A stretch of DNA of 64,000 bases from JACVRN01 sp036389255 (GTDB lineage Bacteria; Acidobacteriota; Blastocatellia; Pyrinomonadales; Pyrinomonadaceae), in contig DASVQI010000006.1 in NCBI GenBank assembly GCA_036389255.1, positions 620,001-684,000 on the forward strand, read 5' to 3'. The position numbers and the translations under genes were made by a program. Of the stretch, positions 18,506-28,400 are shown in pieces (the stretch's first letter is position 1; every line of letters begins with the position of its first letter). The notes under the pieces are model-generated. The model saw only the letters and a list, made by a program, of their open reading frames with translations. It made no database searches and was not told where the DNA came from.

Positions 18506-21500
18506 ATGGCTAACGATATGACAATGACTGATGACAGTAACGAGCTTTGCAGGCTGACGGCGTTTGAGCGCAACCGCTACTTCGCTGGCAAATTGGTGAC
18601 GGCCCGCGACCTTACGCAGGAGCAATCCTACTTCAACGGCAAGAGGTGGCTCATCAACCGGCTGCTCTTTGGAAGCGGGATAGCCTGCGGGATGGAAGTC
18701 ACAGGCAGCAGCACGCCCCGACAGGTGACGCTCAAGCCGGGCGTGGCCATAGACGCTTGCGGGCGCGAGATAGTCGTCCCCCTTGAAGCAAAGCTAGACC
18801 TCGACACTATGGAGATTGAGCCGCCCGTCTCTCCCGCCACGACGAAGACCGTGCGTCTCTGCATCGTCTACAGGGAATGCCCGCAGGAGCCTATCCCCTC
18901 GATGAAGAGCTCCGCCTGCGATGAAATCTGCGACTTCAACCGCACGCGCGAAGGCTACAGCTTCAAGATTCTTCCGCCGCGACCGGTGCCGCCCGCCGCA
19001 GACCCGACCTTCTGCGACCAGTGGATGAACGAGCGAAAGTACACGGGACAAAATACTGACGTACGTGTCGAGCGCTTAGCGCCTCTCTGGGTGCGCGAGA
19101 ACAGCACCTTCGAGGTCGCCGTCAAAATCACGGCACTCAAGGACGTGGCAGGCGTGCAACTCACGGAGACGTTCACGAACGCGACCGTCGTAGAGCCACA
19201 GCCGACGCCCCCTTCTCAGTTCCCGACGCCGCCAGCCGCGCTGCGTAAGGGAGAGTTCTTCGTCTATGTCTACCAGTTGACGGCCCCTGCGGCTGCGGTT
19301 TCGCCAAACCCGACCGTGAAGATTACTATCAACAGCGCGCTGCCACTTCTTTCACCACAGCTCACCACGCAGATTGAAGTGCTGACGGAGGCCGACGCCA
19401 AGCTCAAAGAGGCCGGGCAGAGATTGAAGGATTGCGCCGCAGAGCCTGCCGACGACGAGAAGTGTGTGGACATAGCAGACCTCACGCTGAACTTCGCCGC
19501 AGGCAAACTGAACTCCGTAGGCTCTATCAACCTGAGCCGCACGCGCCATTTCAAGTACACGCTTGAGCGCGCAGCCGACCTTCTGGAATGTATCAGGACG
19601 AGCCTGCTGGCCGAAGCAGGCTCGCCGCGACCGGGCCATTTCTTCATCACCTTCAAAGACCTAGAAGTAAACTCTTTGCAGCCCATAGGCCCGGTCACCC
19701 TTCACGGGACGACGTGGGACGTGCCGCGCGGCAATCACGTGCACGCGCTCCTGTTTGATGTCAATCCGGGCCTGAAGTTCAACGGCAACAAGCTCTTTAT
19801 AGACGGCGACGTGGGCGGCGCGACCATCAGGTTTCTCAACACCGTCTCTGGCAAAGACCCTGTGCAGCCCGCGCACCTGACGACCAAGGCTTACGTAGAT
19901 GCGAGCATAGACTCCAAGATAGCGGGCCTAGACTGGCAGGAGTCCGTCAAGGACAAAGACCTTGCCGCTCCGCCCGCTTCGCCCGCCACCGACGACCGCT
20001 ACCTGATACTGCCTGCGGGCACGGGCGCGTGGGCGGGAAAGACCGACTCGATAGCCGAGTGGAACGGCACGGCTTGGGATTTCACCGCGCCGGACGAAGG
20101 CACGGCCGTCTTCGTGGAAGACGAGAACATGGCCTATCTCTTCGTTGACGGCGCGTGGATTCAGTTTCTCGCCACACCGACGGTCGCCGCCGGTAACGGC
20201 CTTGAGGCGAGCGGCGCGATTATCTCCGTCGGCAAGGGGGACGGAATTGTGGTCGGCCCGGATAAAGTCTCTGTGGATTACTCCGCGAATATGCCGACGC
20301 CCATCGGCATGCCGCCGTCAGCCGGAACCTCCAATCAGCTTTCACGCGCAGACCACTCGCACGAGCAGCCGCTTGCGCCCAATAGCGGTCTGGAGTTTTT
20401 GGCCAACAGGCTGCGCATCAACGGCAACGTCGGCGGCAACACCATACGGTTCCTGAATACTGTCTCGGGCCAGAGCCCAGTTCAGCCGGAGCATCTCGTC
20501 ACGAAGAGTTACGTGGATGCGAAAGTGAGCGGGCTTGACTGGCAGGAGTCCGTGCTAGACAAAGACCTTGCGACGCCGCCCGCCGCGCCAGCCGTCGGCG
20601 CAAGATACCTTCTGTTCTCAGCCGTGCTTCAGGCCGCGTGGGCGGGTAAGAGCAATTCCATAGCACAGTGGAACGGCACTTCGTGGGATTTCATTGCACC
20701 CGATGAAGGAACGGCCCTCTTCGTTGAAGACGAAAAACTCGCTTACCTGTTTACGGCGGGAGCATGGTCGCCGTTTCTGGCTATGCCGGACGTGGCCGCC
20801 GGTAATGGCTTGACGGCGAGCGGCGCGACCATCTCCGTAGGCAAAGGCACCGGCATCATTGTTGACGCGAGCAACGTCTCCGTGGAGTTCGACACCGCCG
20901 CGCCGCCTGCCATAGCGGCTGCGGGTAGCGCGGGCAATTCGAACAAGGCCGCGCACAGCAATCACACGCACGCGCTTCCTTTGGAAGCGGACGGCGGCCT
21001 TAAATTCAACGGCCCCAATCTTCGTATAGACGGCAACGTCAAGGGCAACACCATTCGGTTCCTTGAGAACGTTTCGGGCAAAGACCCTGTGGCCGACGCG
21101 CATCTCGTGACCAAGAGCTACGTTGATTCGCTGGTGGACGCGAAGCTGGCCGGGCTCGACTGGCAAGAGTCCGTGCTGGACAAAGACTTAAGCTCGCCGC
21201 CCGCGCCCAACAGTGGGCTCAGATTCCTTCTGGCCTCTCCCAACCTCTTAGGCGCGTGGAGCGGGCATCAGAACGAGATTGCCACAGGCACCGGCACGGA
21301 CTGGAGATTCGTGACCCCTGACGCCGGCACTGCCGTCTTCGTTGAAGATGAGAAGACCGCTTATGTCTTCATTGACGGGAACTGGACGAAGTTTATGGCG
21401 GGGCCTTCGCCCGTCGTAGCCGGTGACGGGCTGGGCCAGTCGGGCGACACACTGTTTGTCAATCCGGGCAACGGGATATTGATTACGGGTGACAAGGTGA

Positions 21501-22006
21501 CGGCGGCTTTTCAGGCCGACTTGCCGAAGCCAATCGGGACGACTTCATCTGCGGGCATTGCCACCACGCTCGCGCGCGGCGACCACGTACACGGGACGCC
21601 GGATTGGATCGGCTCTGCCACCGGGACAGTCGTTTTCAATACGCCGCAAGGATTCATCGGCCCTCTGATAAGCGGCGCTATCACTCCGAATCTAGGGCCG
21701 GGGCTCATCAGTCTGATACTGAGTCTGGAGAAAGACCCGACGCAGAAGAACCTCAGCACGCTTTTCATTGGCGACCCGGAAAGCGCCAACGATGCCGGAT
21801 ACAACAACGTCTATCTGGCGGCCCAGATTACGCCCGGCAGCACCGACGGCGCAGCAAAGTCCAAGCCCACCACTTTCAGGGTGATGGCGCGTCCGGGCAA
21901 CAACGTCGAGGCAAGGAGTATGAAAGGTTTCCGCGTTCGCTGGTACGCCTACAGGGTAGGAGCCGATCAGGGAGTGACCACTGTTGAAGGTACTTTGACT
22001 CAGTAA
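18506..22006 (+). CDS. Large fibre-like protein with three DUF2793-like repeats
   Basis: About 1166 residues. Residues ~10-80 (LTAFERNRYFAGKLVTARDL, EQSYFNGKRWLINRLLFGSG, then ACGREIVV) form an adaptor that is shared with the gene at 22132. A beta-sandwich region follows, then three tandem ~203-residue units, each with GLDWQESV, WAG, W(N)GT-WDF, DEGTA-FVEDE and a final W; this resembles the DUF2793 phage-tail module. Each unit starts with a G-L-x-F-x-x-N-x-L-x-I-D/N-G-x-V shaft-like phrase. The C-terminus is a separate beta domain. GGAGG at 18496-18500 supports ATG 18506 over the in-frame ATG at 18494. Position after gpI and the repeat architecture indicate a tail fibre or receptor-binding protein; the receptor is unknown. 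Confidence 0.78.
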   Translation: MANDMTMTDDSNELCRLTAFERNRYFAGKLVTARDLTQEQSYFNGKRWLINRLLFGSGIACGMEVTGSSTPRQVTLKPGVAIDACGREIVVPLEAKLDLDTMEIEPPVSPATTKTVRLCIVYRECPQEPIPSMKSSACDEICDFNRTREGYSFKILPPRPVPPAADPTFCDQWMNERKYTGQNTDVRVERLAPLWVRENSTFEVAVKITALKDVAGVQLTETFTNATVVEPQPTPPSQFPTPPAALRKGEFFVYVYQLTAPAAAVSPNPTVKITINSALPLLSPQLTTQIEVLTEADAKLKEAGQRLKDCAAEPADDEKCVDIADLTLNFAAGKLNSVGSINLSRTRHFKYTLERAADLLECIRTSLLAEAGSPRPGHFFITFKDLEVNSLQPIGPVTLHGTTWDVPRGNHVHALLFDVNPGLKFNGNKLFIDGDVGGATIRFLNTVSGKDPVQPAHLTTKAYVDASIDSKIAGLDWQESVKDKDLAAPPASPATDDRYLILPAGTGAWAGKTDSIAEWNGTAWDFTAPDEGTAVFVEDENMAYLFVDGAWIQFLATPTVAAGNGLEASGAIISVGKGDGIVVGPDKVSVDYSANMPTPIGMPPSAGTSNQLSRADHSHEQPLAPNSGLEFLANRLRINGNVGGNTIRFLNTVSGQSPVQPEHLVTKSYVDAKVSGLDWQESVLDKDLATPPAAPAVGARYLLFSAVLQAAWAGKSNSIAQWNGTSWDFIAPDEGTALFVEDEKLAYLFTAGAWSPFLAMPDVAAGNGLTASGATISVGKGTGIIVDASNVSVEFDTAAPPAIAAAGSAGNSNKAAHSNHTHALPLEADGGLKFNGPNLRIDGNVKGNTIRFLENVSGKDPVADAHLVTKSYVDSLVDAKLAGLDWQESVLDKDLSSPPAPNSGLRFLLASPNLLGAWSGHQNEIATGTGTDWRFVTPDAGTAVFVEDEKTAYVFIDGNWTKFMAGPSPVVAGDGLGQSGDTLFVNPGNGILITGDKVTAAFQADLPKPIGTTSSAGIATTLARGDHVHGTPDWIGSATGTVVFNTPQGFIGPLISGAITPNLGPGLISLILSLEKDPTQKNLSTLFIGDPESANDAGYNNVYLAAQITPGSTDGAAKSKPTTFRVMARPGNNVEARSMKGFRVRWYAYRVGADQGVTTVEGTLTQ
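19769..21400 (+). repeat. Three tandem ~610-bp coding repeats (shaft phrase plus DUF2793-like module)
   Basis: Within the fibre gene, units begin near 19769, 20387 and 20996. The DWQESV phrase recurs at about 19931, 20537 and 21158, giving periods of 606-621 bases. The protein is strongly conserved between units while synonymous positions differ, so the duplication is old or under selection. The Gly-rich end of each unit (VAAGNGL-ASGA-ISVGKG) is also repeated. Confidence 0.85.
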
Positions 22007-22033
22007 CACGCTTTCGCTTTACAGGAGTTTCCG

Positions 22034-22087
22034 GCCAGCCGCGCTCACAGAGAGAGAAGCGCGCAGGCTTTTAAGGGCCGGGCTGGC
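22034..22087 (+). other. Possible stem-loop between the two fibre genes
   Basis: In the 125-base gap, GCCAGCC (22034-22040) can pair with GGCTGGC (22081-22087), and inside it GCGCT (22041-22045) can pair with AGCGC (22058-22062). No T-run follows, so it does not look like an intrinsic terminator. It could be an mRNA-stabilising or processing element, or chance in GC-rich DNA. Confidence 0.25.
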
Positions 22088-22131
22088 TATGCAATCCGGG
22101 CAATCCGGTTGAATGAAAGGGACGCGCTGCC

Positions 22132-24474
22132 ATGGCACAGGTAATTGACGTAGAAGATAACAACTGCTCGCTTCGCGGCTTTGAGCGCAACCGCTATTTC
22201 TTCGGCAAGCCGCTGATGGTGCGCGATTTTGATACCGAGCAACAATACTTTAACGGGAAGCGCTACCTGCTAAACCGGCTGGTTCACGGTCGAGGCATCA
22301 TTTGCGGTCTTAACCTGACGGCGAACACCGAAGGCGGCTTTACGCTTCGTGCCGGGGCGGCGATTGATTGCTGCGGCCGCGAAATCGTGGTCGGCTCGGA
22401 CTACACGAAGACAGACCTGACCGACATGGAAGGCTACCGCGACGAGATAGTCACGCAGAACCAGACCATCTATCTCTGCCTGATGTACGACGAGTGCATA
22501 CGCGAGCCGATTCGAGCGCAGGCAAACGCCTCTTCGTGCGCCGACGTGTGCGACTATAACCGCATACGCGAGGGCTTCAGGGTCGTCCTCAAGACGACGC
22601 CGCCAGCAGCCGCATCCGATTTCTGCGAAGTCACCAGCTCAAAGAAGATAGTGTTCGAGGACGCGCGCCTTCGTCTTGAGCGCATAGCTCCGCTCTGGGT
22701 GAACCCGAAAGACGTGTTCGAAGTCCAGCTCATCGCCACGCCCAAGAATGTGAGCGGGACGCTGGTGGTCGAGGCCGAAGAGACATTCTCGCCAGCCGGA
22801 CAGCTCACGGTCGTACAGGGCATCCCGCCACTGACACACCGCGTCAGCTTCTCTCTGACGCAGGCGGGCGGCGCGTTGACGAAGACCTACCTGCTGCGCG
22901 CCGGAGAGACGATTGTTAAGACGGAAATCAAAGCCAATATCTTTTTCCCTTTAATCACGCAGCAGAGCGTCGAAGACCAGAGCACGGCGGTCGAGATAAA
23001 CGCTGCGCGACTCAGCGAGCTGATAGCCGCGAAAATCTTCAACGACGAGGAGCTGGGAGCCTGCCCGTCCTGCAAGGAAGACCACTGCCTGTATCTGGCC
23101 AGCGCCAAGCTGGGAGAAGAGAGCAAGCTGACGGAGGTGAAGATGTTCCCCTCCAACCAGTACGTTTACAACAACCCGTTGCTCTTCGAGCTGCTCGCCT
23201 GCGGTGAAAAGAGAATCGGCAAGCTGCCGGAGATTCCCGTCAGCAACAAGACTACTCAGGTCATCGCGGCCGTGACGGCCTTCAAATTCTTCGACGGGCT
23301 GACGGCCGCAGACGGCGGGCTCGGGCAGGCGAACGTCACCGCCAAGGTTGATAAAGGTCTTAAGATAGATAATGACGCAATCGTGGCAGACCTCGGCAAC
23401 GGGCTTATGCTCGACGGCAACCACATCAGCGCAGACCTCGGGAACGGAGTGATGTTCGACGGCAATCACATAGCCGCCCGAACGGGCCAAGGGGTGAAAC
23501 TCTCAGGCAATCTCATCGCGGCTAATCTTGGCGACGGCCTCAGGCTCGATGGGAGCGACCGCATCACCGCCAACACCGGAAGCGGCTTGAACCTGCTGGC
23601 CCAGAAAATTGTGGCCGAAGTCGGAAACGGTGTGAAAATCGCGGGCAATCAAATCCAGCCCGACTACTCGACGGCGGCGCAGGCCGGGAAAGTCTGCGAG
23701 GCTAACGACCCACGGCTTTCAAACGCCAGAACTCCACTGCCGCACGCGCCTACGCATCAGGCCGGAGGCTCTGACCAGCTAAACGTGCAGAACCTGCCCG
23801 GCACATTACTGAACGCGCAAAAAGTAGAGGTGCAGGACGAAGGAACTATAATCTCCACCCGGACTAAGCTTAACTTCGTGGGCGCTGGCGTCACAGTTAC
23901 GGACGAGGTAGCGCAGAATCGCGTCAACATCAACATCCCGAAATCCGGTAGAGTCTCTACGGGATTGGTCAGATTTATGGATGTGCGGGCGACCAACTTC
24001 CGGCAATCTGAATTTATAGCTCACCTACAAGGGGCCAACCCTTGCGCCATAGTCCTCTCGCTCGTCATAGAAGCTACTTCAGACACCGGCGAGCTAGACC
24101 TCTTCGGAGCTATGGACGCTCTGGGCGCATTACCGGCCCTCTTCGCCTACAACAGCATAAGCGACGAGGCTTTTAAGATAGGGCTCAAAGACCGCCGCAG
24201 CAGAGAGGATCAGCAGACGCAGAACTACACGGTTCGCTGGTGGGCGATTCCGAAAGACCTCGACGCGCCACTCGTAGTTGTTGAAGGGCCGCCGGACATT
24301 AGACTAGCCACGGAGGAAGCCGTCCGCTTTAACTTAGCCGTCAATCCCGGTATAAGGAGAGAGGACTTGGCCAGCACGTTGGGAATCGAAGCGACCGAGG
24401 TGGATACGCACATAAACAATCTGCGAACCGCAGGTAAAATCAATGTCGTCGGCAACAGGATTTTCCTAAAGTAG
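22132..24474 (+). CDS. Second fibre-like protein with shaft repeats and winged-helix-like C-terminus
   Basis: A 780-residue protein. Its N-terminus (LRGFERNRYFFGKPLMVRDF, EQQYFNGKRYLLNRLVHGRG, CCGREIVV) is homologous to that of the preceding fibre gene, suggesting both attach to the same baseplate site. Residues ~403-520 hold about seven short repeats of the form LGNGL-LDGN-I-A. After a linker with HAPTHQAGGSDQLNV, common in tail fibres, comes a beta domain. The last ~55 residues (NPGIRREDLASTLGIEATEV, then NNLRTAGKINVVGNRIFLK) look like a small winged helix. AAAGGGA at 22116-22122 is spaced for this ATG. Function as a fibre is inferred from homology to its neighbour and the shaft repeats. 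Confidence 0.75.
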   Translation: MAQVIDVEDNNCSLRGFERNRYFFGKPLMVRDFDTEQQYFNGKRYLLNRLVHGRGIICGLNLTANTEGGFTLRAGAAIDCCGREIVVGSDYTKTDLTDMEGYRDEIVTQNQTIYLCLMYDECIREPIRAQANASSCADVCDYNRIREGFRVVLKTTPPAAASDFCEVTSSKKIVFEDARLRLERIAPLWVNPKDVFEVQLIATPKNVSGTLVVEAEETFSPAGQLTVVQGIPPLTHRVSFSLTQAGGALTKTYLLRAGETIVKTEIKANIFFPLITQQSVEDQSTAVEINAARLSELIAAKIFNDEELGACPSCKEDHCLYLASAKLGEESKLTEVKMFPSNQYVYNNPLLFELLACGEKRIGKLPEIPVSNKTTQVIAAVTAFKFFDGLTAADGGLGQANVTAKVDKGLKIDNDAIVADLGNGLMLDGNHISADLGNGVMFDGNHIAARTGQGVKLSGNLIAANLGDGLRLDGSDRITANTGSGLNLLAQKIVAEVGNGVKIAGNQIQPDYSTAAQAGKVCEANDPRLSNARTPLPHAPTHQAGGSDQLNVQNLPGTLLNAQKVEVQDEGTIISTRTKLNFVGAGVTVTDEVAQNRVNINIPKSGRVSTGLVRFMDVRATNFRQSEFIAHLQGANPCAIVLSLVIEATSDTGELDLFGAMDALGALPALFAYNSISDEAFKIGLKDRRSREDQQTQNYTVRWWAIPKDLDAPLVVVEGPPDIRLATEEAVRFNLAVNPGIRREDLASTLGIEATEVDTHINNLRTAGKINVVGNRIFLK
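23341..23690 (+). repeat. Short shaft-type coding repeats
   Basis: About seven units of roughly 17 codons encode variations of D-LGNGL-LDGN-I-A (ADLGNGLMLDGNHIS, ADLGNGVMFDGNHIA, ANLGDGLRLDG, EVGNGVKIAGNQI). The pattern alternates Gly turns and hydrophobic beta residues, as in trimeric fibre shafts. Confidence 0.75.
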
Positions 24475-24506
24475 CGCCCGGCGATAGAGACGTAAGACGA
24501 AAGCAG

Positions 24507-25106
24507 ATGGTGGGGAACGAGACAGGGAAGCGAGACGGCGGGGCACGGTTCGGCAGGCATCTGCGGCACGACTTATTAAGGGCGTTGGCCATAGCTCTTT
24601 TGGCGGCTCTATCAGTGGCCGCTCTGCCTCGCGCGGGCCGACAGGCGGCGACACGCAGACAGGAAAACGAGTCGCTGTTATCCAGAATAGAGCGCATCGT
24701 CAAGGAGAAGGAGCCGGACTGGAAGCTCGAACAGAAGCACGAGCGCAAAGGGGCCGAGCATAAATACTTCATGCAGGGATGGACGCTCGGTAAAGAGTAC
24801 GTCTCTACTACCACCTATCAGATGAAGGATAGCACCGCTACCGCCAAGGCCATAGTGGACTCCATACGCTCACCCATCAGCGTGCCCGTGCGCATCACGA
24901 AGATAGAGGGTTTGGGCGACGAGGCATACACCTTGGGCGAAGGCCCTTACGGCAAGAAGGGCTCTGGAACTCTCATATTGCGGCGCGTCAACCTTCTCAT
25001 ACGTCTGGACTCTTCTTCGCTTGAGACGGCGAAGCGATTTGCCCGCCACATGATTGAGGCCGTGGATGAATTGTGCGGCGGCGCTCAGTGTGAGCCCATG
25101 AACTAA
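24507..25106 (+). CDS. Small secreted protein of unknown function
   Basis: A 199-residue protein with an N-terminal charged stretch and a hydrophobic segment at ~22-40 (LLRALAIALLAALSVAALP) that looks like a signal peptide, with possible cleavage after GRQA; there is no lipobox Cys. The mature part has a mixed alpha/beta pattern including IKSP-like SIRSPISVPVRITKIEGLGD and a GSGTLILRRVNLLIRLDSSS segment, ending in a helix with two Cys (CGGAQC). I do not recognise the family. It lies 32 bases after the second fibre gene and before a 330-base gap, so it may close the baseplate/fibre operon. Confidence 0.6.
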   Translation: MVGNETGKRDGGARFGRHLRHDLLRALAIALLAALSVAALPRAGRQAATRRQENESLLSRIERIVKEKEPDWKLEQKHERKGAEHKYFMQGWTLGKEYVSTTTYQMKDSTATAKAIVDSIRSPISVPVRITKIEGLGDEAYTLGEGPYGKKGSGTLILRRVNLLIRLDSSSLETAKRFARHMIEAVDELCGGAQCEPMN

Positions 25107-25438
25107 ACTGTTTCCCGGTCGAACACGACTCCCGCTCTGACATTGGGCCAGTGGCAGAAGACATTTTTGTTGACACGGAGCCTGATTGCCTTTAGTCTCT
25201 AGCCGATTTTAAGAGTTTCCGTTTTCCGAGCCTTCATTAACAATCTATCGGGATTATTTGTCTCCTCGCTGTGCCAGTAGCTTTAACGAGACGCGGATTC
25301 CCATCTCAGCTACTTCTACCGGCCTTTGGCAATTTCTACCCCTAAAAGCAATTTTCAGGGCTAATAACGCGTGGCGCAGAGAGCGTCGCCCCGCTTTGTA
25401 ACTTCCGAGTCCTTCAATCACCTGAAAGCAGGTAGCAC
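25107..25438 (+). other. Intergenic gap with a possible promoter
   Basis: This 332-base gap has lower GC than its surroundings. The only signal seen is a candidate sigma-70 promoter reported separately. No RNA gene, terminator with T-run or repeat was recognised. Confidence 0.5.
25170..25198 (+). promoter_or_regulatory. Candidate sigma-70 promoter before the giant-protein genes
   Basis: TTGACA (25170-25175) is a perfect -35 hexamer, followed after 17 bases by TAGTCT (25193-25198), a weak -10. It would give a leader of about 230 bases to the gene at 25439. A separate promoter here would let the giant-protein and cassette genes be expressed apart from the baseplate operon. Low confidence because the -10 is poor. 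Confidence 0.3.
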
Positions 25439-28400
25439 ATGTCCGCTATTTCTATCCCCTCCGGCGCGTTGGATAAGAAGCTCGTAGACTTCGGTCTTTT
25501 GGTCGGCCTGCTTAATCAGCCAGATGGTAAGGAGTTCAATCTGGACTGGTTTCAAGACCCCCTGCCTTACCTGAAGAAGATTCCCTCCGACGCCAAGGAC
25601 ATGCTCAGTCTGCTCAGGGACATCCTGGGCCAGCCAGCCGCAGGGACGCCTTCTGATAAAGAGTGGTACGCGCTCAACTGGAACGGAACGCCGAGCGGCG
25701 TCTACATAGTTCTGCCTTTGAAGAGTGACACGAGCTCGCCCGCGACCGTCGGCATCGGCCTGTGGTGGCCCTTCACAGGAGAAGACGCGACCATCATGAT
25801 TACAGGCTGGGTCTTCTTTCCCCTGTTCAACCTGCCGGTAAGCTCCCCCGTCATCATCACTGGCTCCGCCAATTATCCCGTCACGATAACGCTCGACATA
25901 GAGGACACGAAGGAGACATTTCAGGTCGGCTCGGGCGAGAGCCTTGTCACTTTCACCGGCCTTGAGTTTGTGGGGAACATCTACTTCTCGGATACAACGC
26001 CCGATTTCACGCTTCAGTTTCTGAACATGAAGCCGGAGTCGCAACAGTCCACCGCGAAGACGCTGGCAGACTTGCAGAATGCGACTCTTGCCAACTGGGT
26101 CAATGCCGTGCTCGGCTCGCAGACGGTCAAGGAATGGCTCTCTACCAACATTCCTTCAAGGGACAAGAAAATCGGTGAGGTGCTGACAGGGCTCAACCTG
26201 TTAGTGATGACGAACGAGCAATACGCGCTCGGCAGTCTAAGCAGCTTTGAGACTATGACGCCCGCGCAGATTGCCGAACAGCTTGTGGTCGTGGCTCTAA
26301 GCCTGCTGGCGAGCAACGAGAAACCCGTCTTCAGTCTTGGCACGGGCGGCGTCTACATCGTCGGAGAAGACGCGGCCGGGGGCACGGATTACGGCGTGCG
26401 CTTACAGGTCGAAGACATACAAATCACCGGCTCGTCCGAAAACGGCGCGGACAATAACGGCAACACTTCTTCTACATCGGAGTCCGGCGCGGCGAATCAG
26501 CCCAAGTTCGTGGTGCAGATTGGAAAGTGGCTAACAGGAGAAAGCGATAGCAACAACTGGGCTGGCCGCGCGGACTCAAACGGCAAGATAGCAGACCCCG
26601 GCGTCACCATCCTGCTTGTCAACGTGAAGAACAATACCGAGTTCAGCTTCAACCCCAGAGTGGAGCTGTCGAGTCTGGGATTCGACTTCGCCGGAAGCAA
26701 TGACAAACCGCTCTTTGATATTCAGGGAGTTCAGCTTGGAGGCGTGGAGCTCAGGTTCAGCCTCTCGCTGGACTTCTCAGACCTGAGCAAGATTCTTTGG
26801 GGCGGCGCTGTGCGCTTAGACCACTTAGGGCTGCCTCTGGGCGCGGGCGTCACCGGCAGCTCCGGCAATCCGGTCGCGCAGAACCTTCTGTCGTCGGGCT
26901 CCGGCGAGTCAGGCGGCGCGGGCGCAGACACGCAGCCCGTCAATCCTACCTTCTCGGCTGCCGTCGCGTGGCTCTCCGACCCGAACAATCCTACGGATGT
27001 GAACTTTCAGCTTTATGCGCCGAACGACACGCCGACCGACACCGTCTGGATTCCGGTTCAGCGCGCCTTCGGGCCGCTACAGTGCCAGCGACTCGGCGTC
27101 GAATGGCCGCAGACGAATCCAGACCTTCGCGTCTCGTTTCTGTTTGACGGCGACGTAGCGCTTGGCGGCCTTGAGATTGACCTTAAAGGACTTTCTATAG
27201 GCATTCCGCTCAAGTCGCCCGGCGATTTGGGCAGCTACGAGCTTGGGCTCGACGGGCTCGACATCACCTTCTCGCAAGGCCCGGTTGAAGTGAGCGGCGG
27301 GCTCTTCAAAGCGCAGGTCAAGGTGGACGGTCAGGACATAATCGAGTACAACGGCGAGGCTCTGATAAAGGCTGCCAACTGGTCTATCACTGCGCTCGGC
27401 TCGTGGGCGACACTGAACGGTCACCCGTCGCTCTTTATCTTCGCCTTCCTGAATGCGCCGATTGGCGGCCCTGCCTTCTTCTTCGTCACGGGGCTGTCGG
27501 CCGGCTTCGGGTATAACCGCTCGCTGACGCTGCCAAAGCAGGACGAGGTTCAGGACTTTCCATTCGTGGCGGGTCTGACAGACCCTGCAAAGATTGGCGG
27601 GGCGGACGCAGGGCCGCAAGAGGCGCTACAGGCTATACAGAACTGGGTTCAGCCCGCGCAGGGAGTCAACTGGATAGCGGCGGGCGTTCAGTTCACTTCA
27701 TTCGAGCTTATCAACTCGAACGCTCTGGTGGTGGTGGAGTTCGGTGACCACTTCGAGATTGCCGTGCTGGGCCTCTCAAGAATCAAGCTGCCGCAGGCAG
27801 GCCCCGTCACCTACGCTTACATAGAGCTTGGCCTTGAAGTAATCATTGACCCTGCGGACGGGCTCTTCTCCGCCACCGCAGTCATCACGCCCAACTCTTA
27901 CGTGATAGACCCTGCCTGTCATTTGACGGGCGGCTTCGCCTTCTACGTCTGGTTCGGTGACAACCCGCACGCGGGCGATTTCGTGCTCACGATTGGCGGC
28001 TATCACCCGCAGTTCAAAAAGCCGGAGTGGTATCCCGACGAGCCGCGCCTCGGATTCAACTGGCAGGTCAGCGACCAAGTGACTATCAAGGGCGACGCTT
28101 ACTTTGCGCTGACGCCTTCGTGCGTGATGGGCGGCGGCTCGCTGGATTTGCAATTTCAGTCCGGCAATCTGGCCGCGTGGTTCACGGCCTACGCGGATTT
28201 TCTGATTCAGTGGAAGCCCTTCTACTACACGGCTGACATAGGCATCAGCATTGGCGTCTCTTATCGCGTCAACCTGCTCTTTGTGACCAAGACGATAAAG
28301 GTAGAGCTTGGCGCAGACCTGAACATGTGGGGCCCGCCCACGGGCGGCGAAGTTCACGTACACCTCTGGATTGTCTCTTTCACAGTCTCGTTCGGCCCGG

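Noticed and set aside
6589..24474. Prophage
   Set aside because: No capsid, terminase, portal, integrase, holin or lysin genes are visible, and the LysM-hub-spike-PAAR-gp25-J-J-gpI order with DUF4157 is that of an eCIS. The sheath and ATPase are off-window, so this remains an inference.
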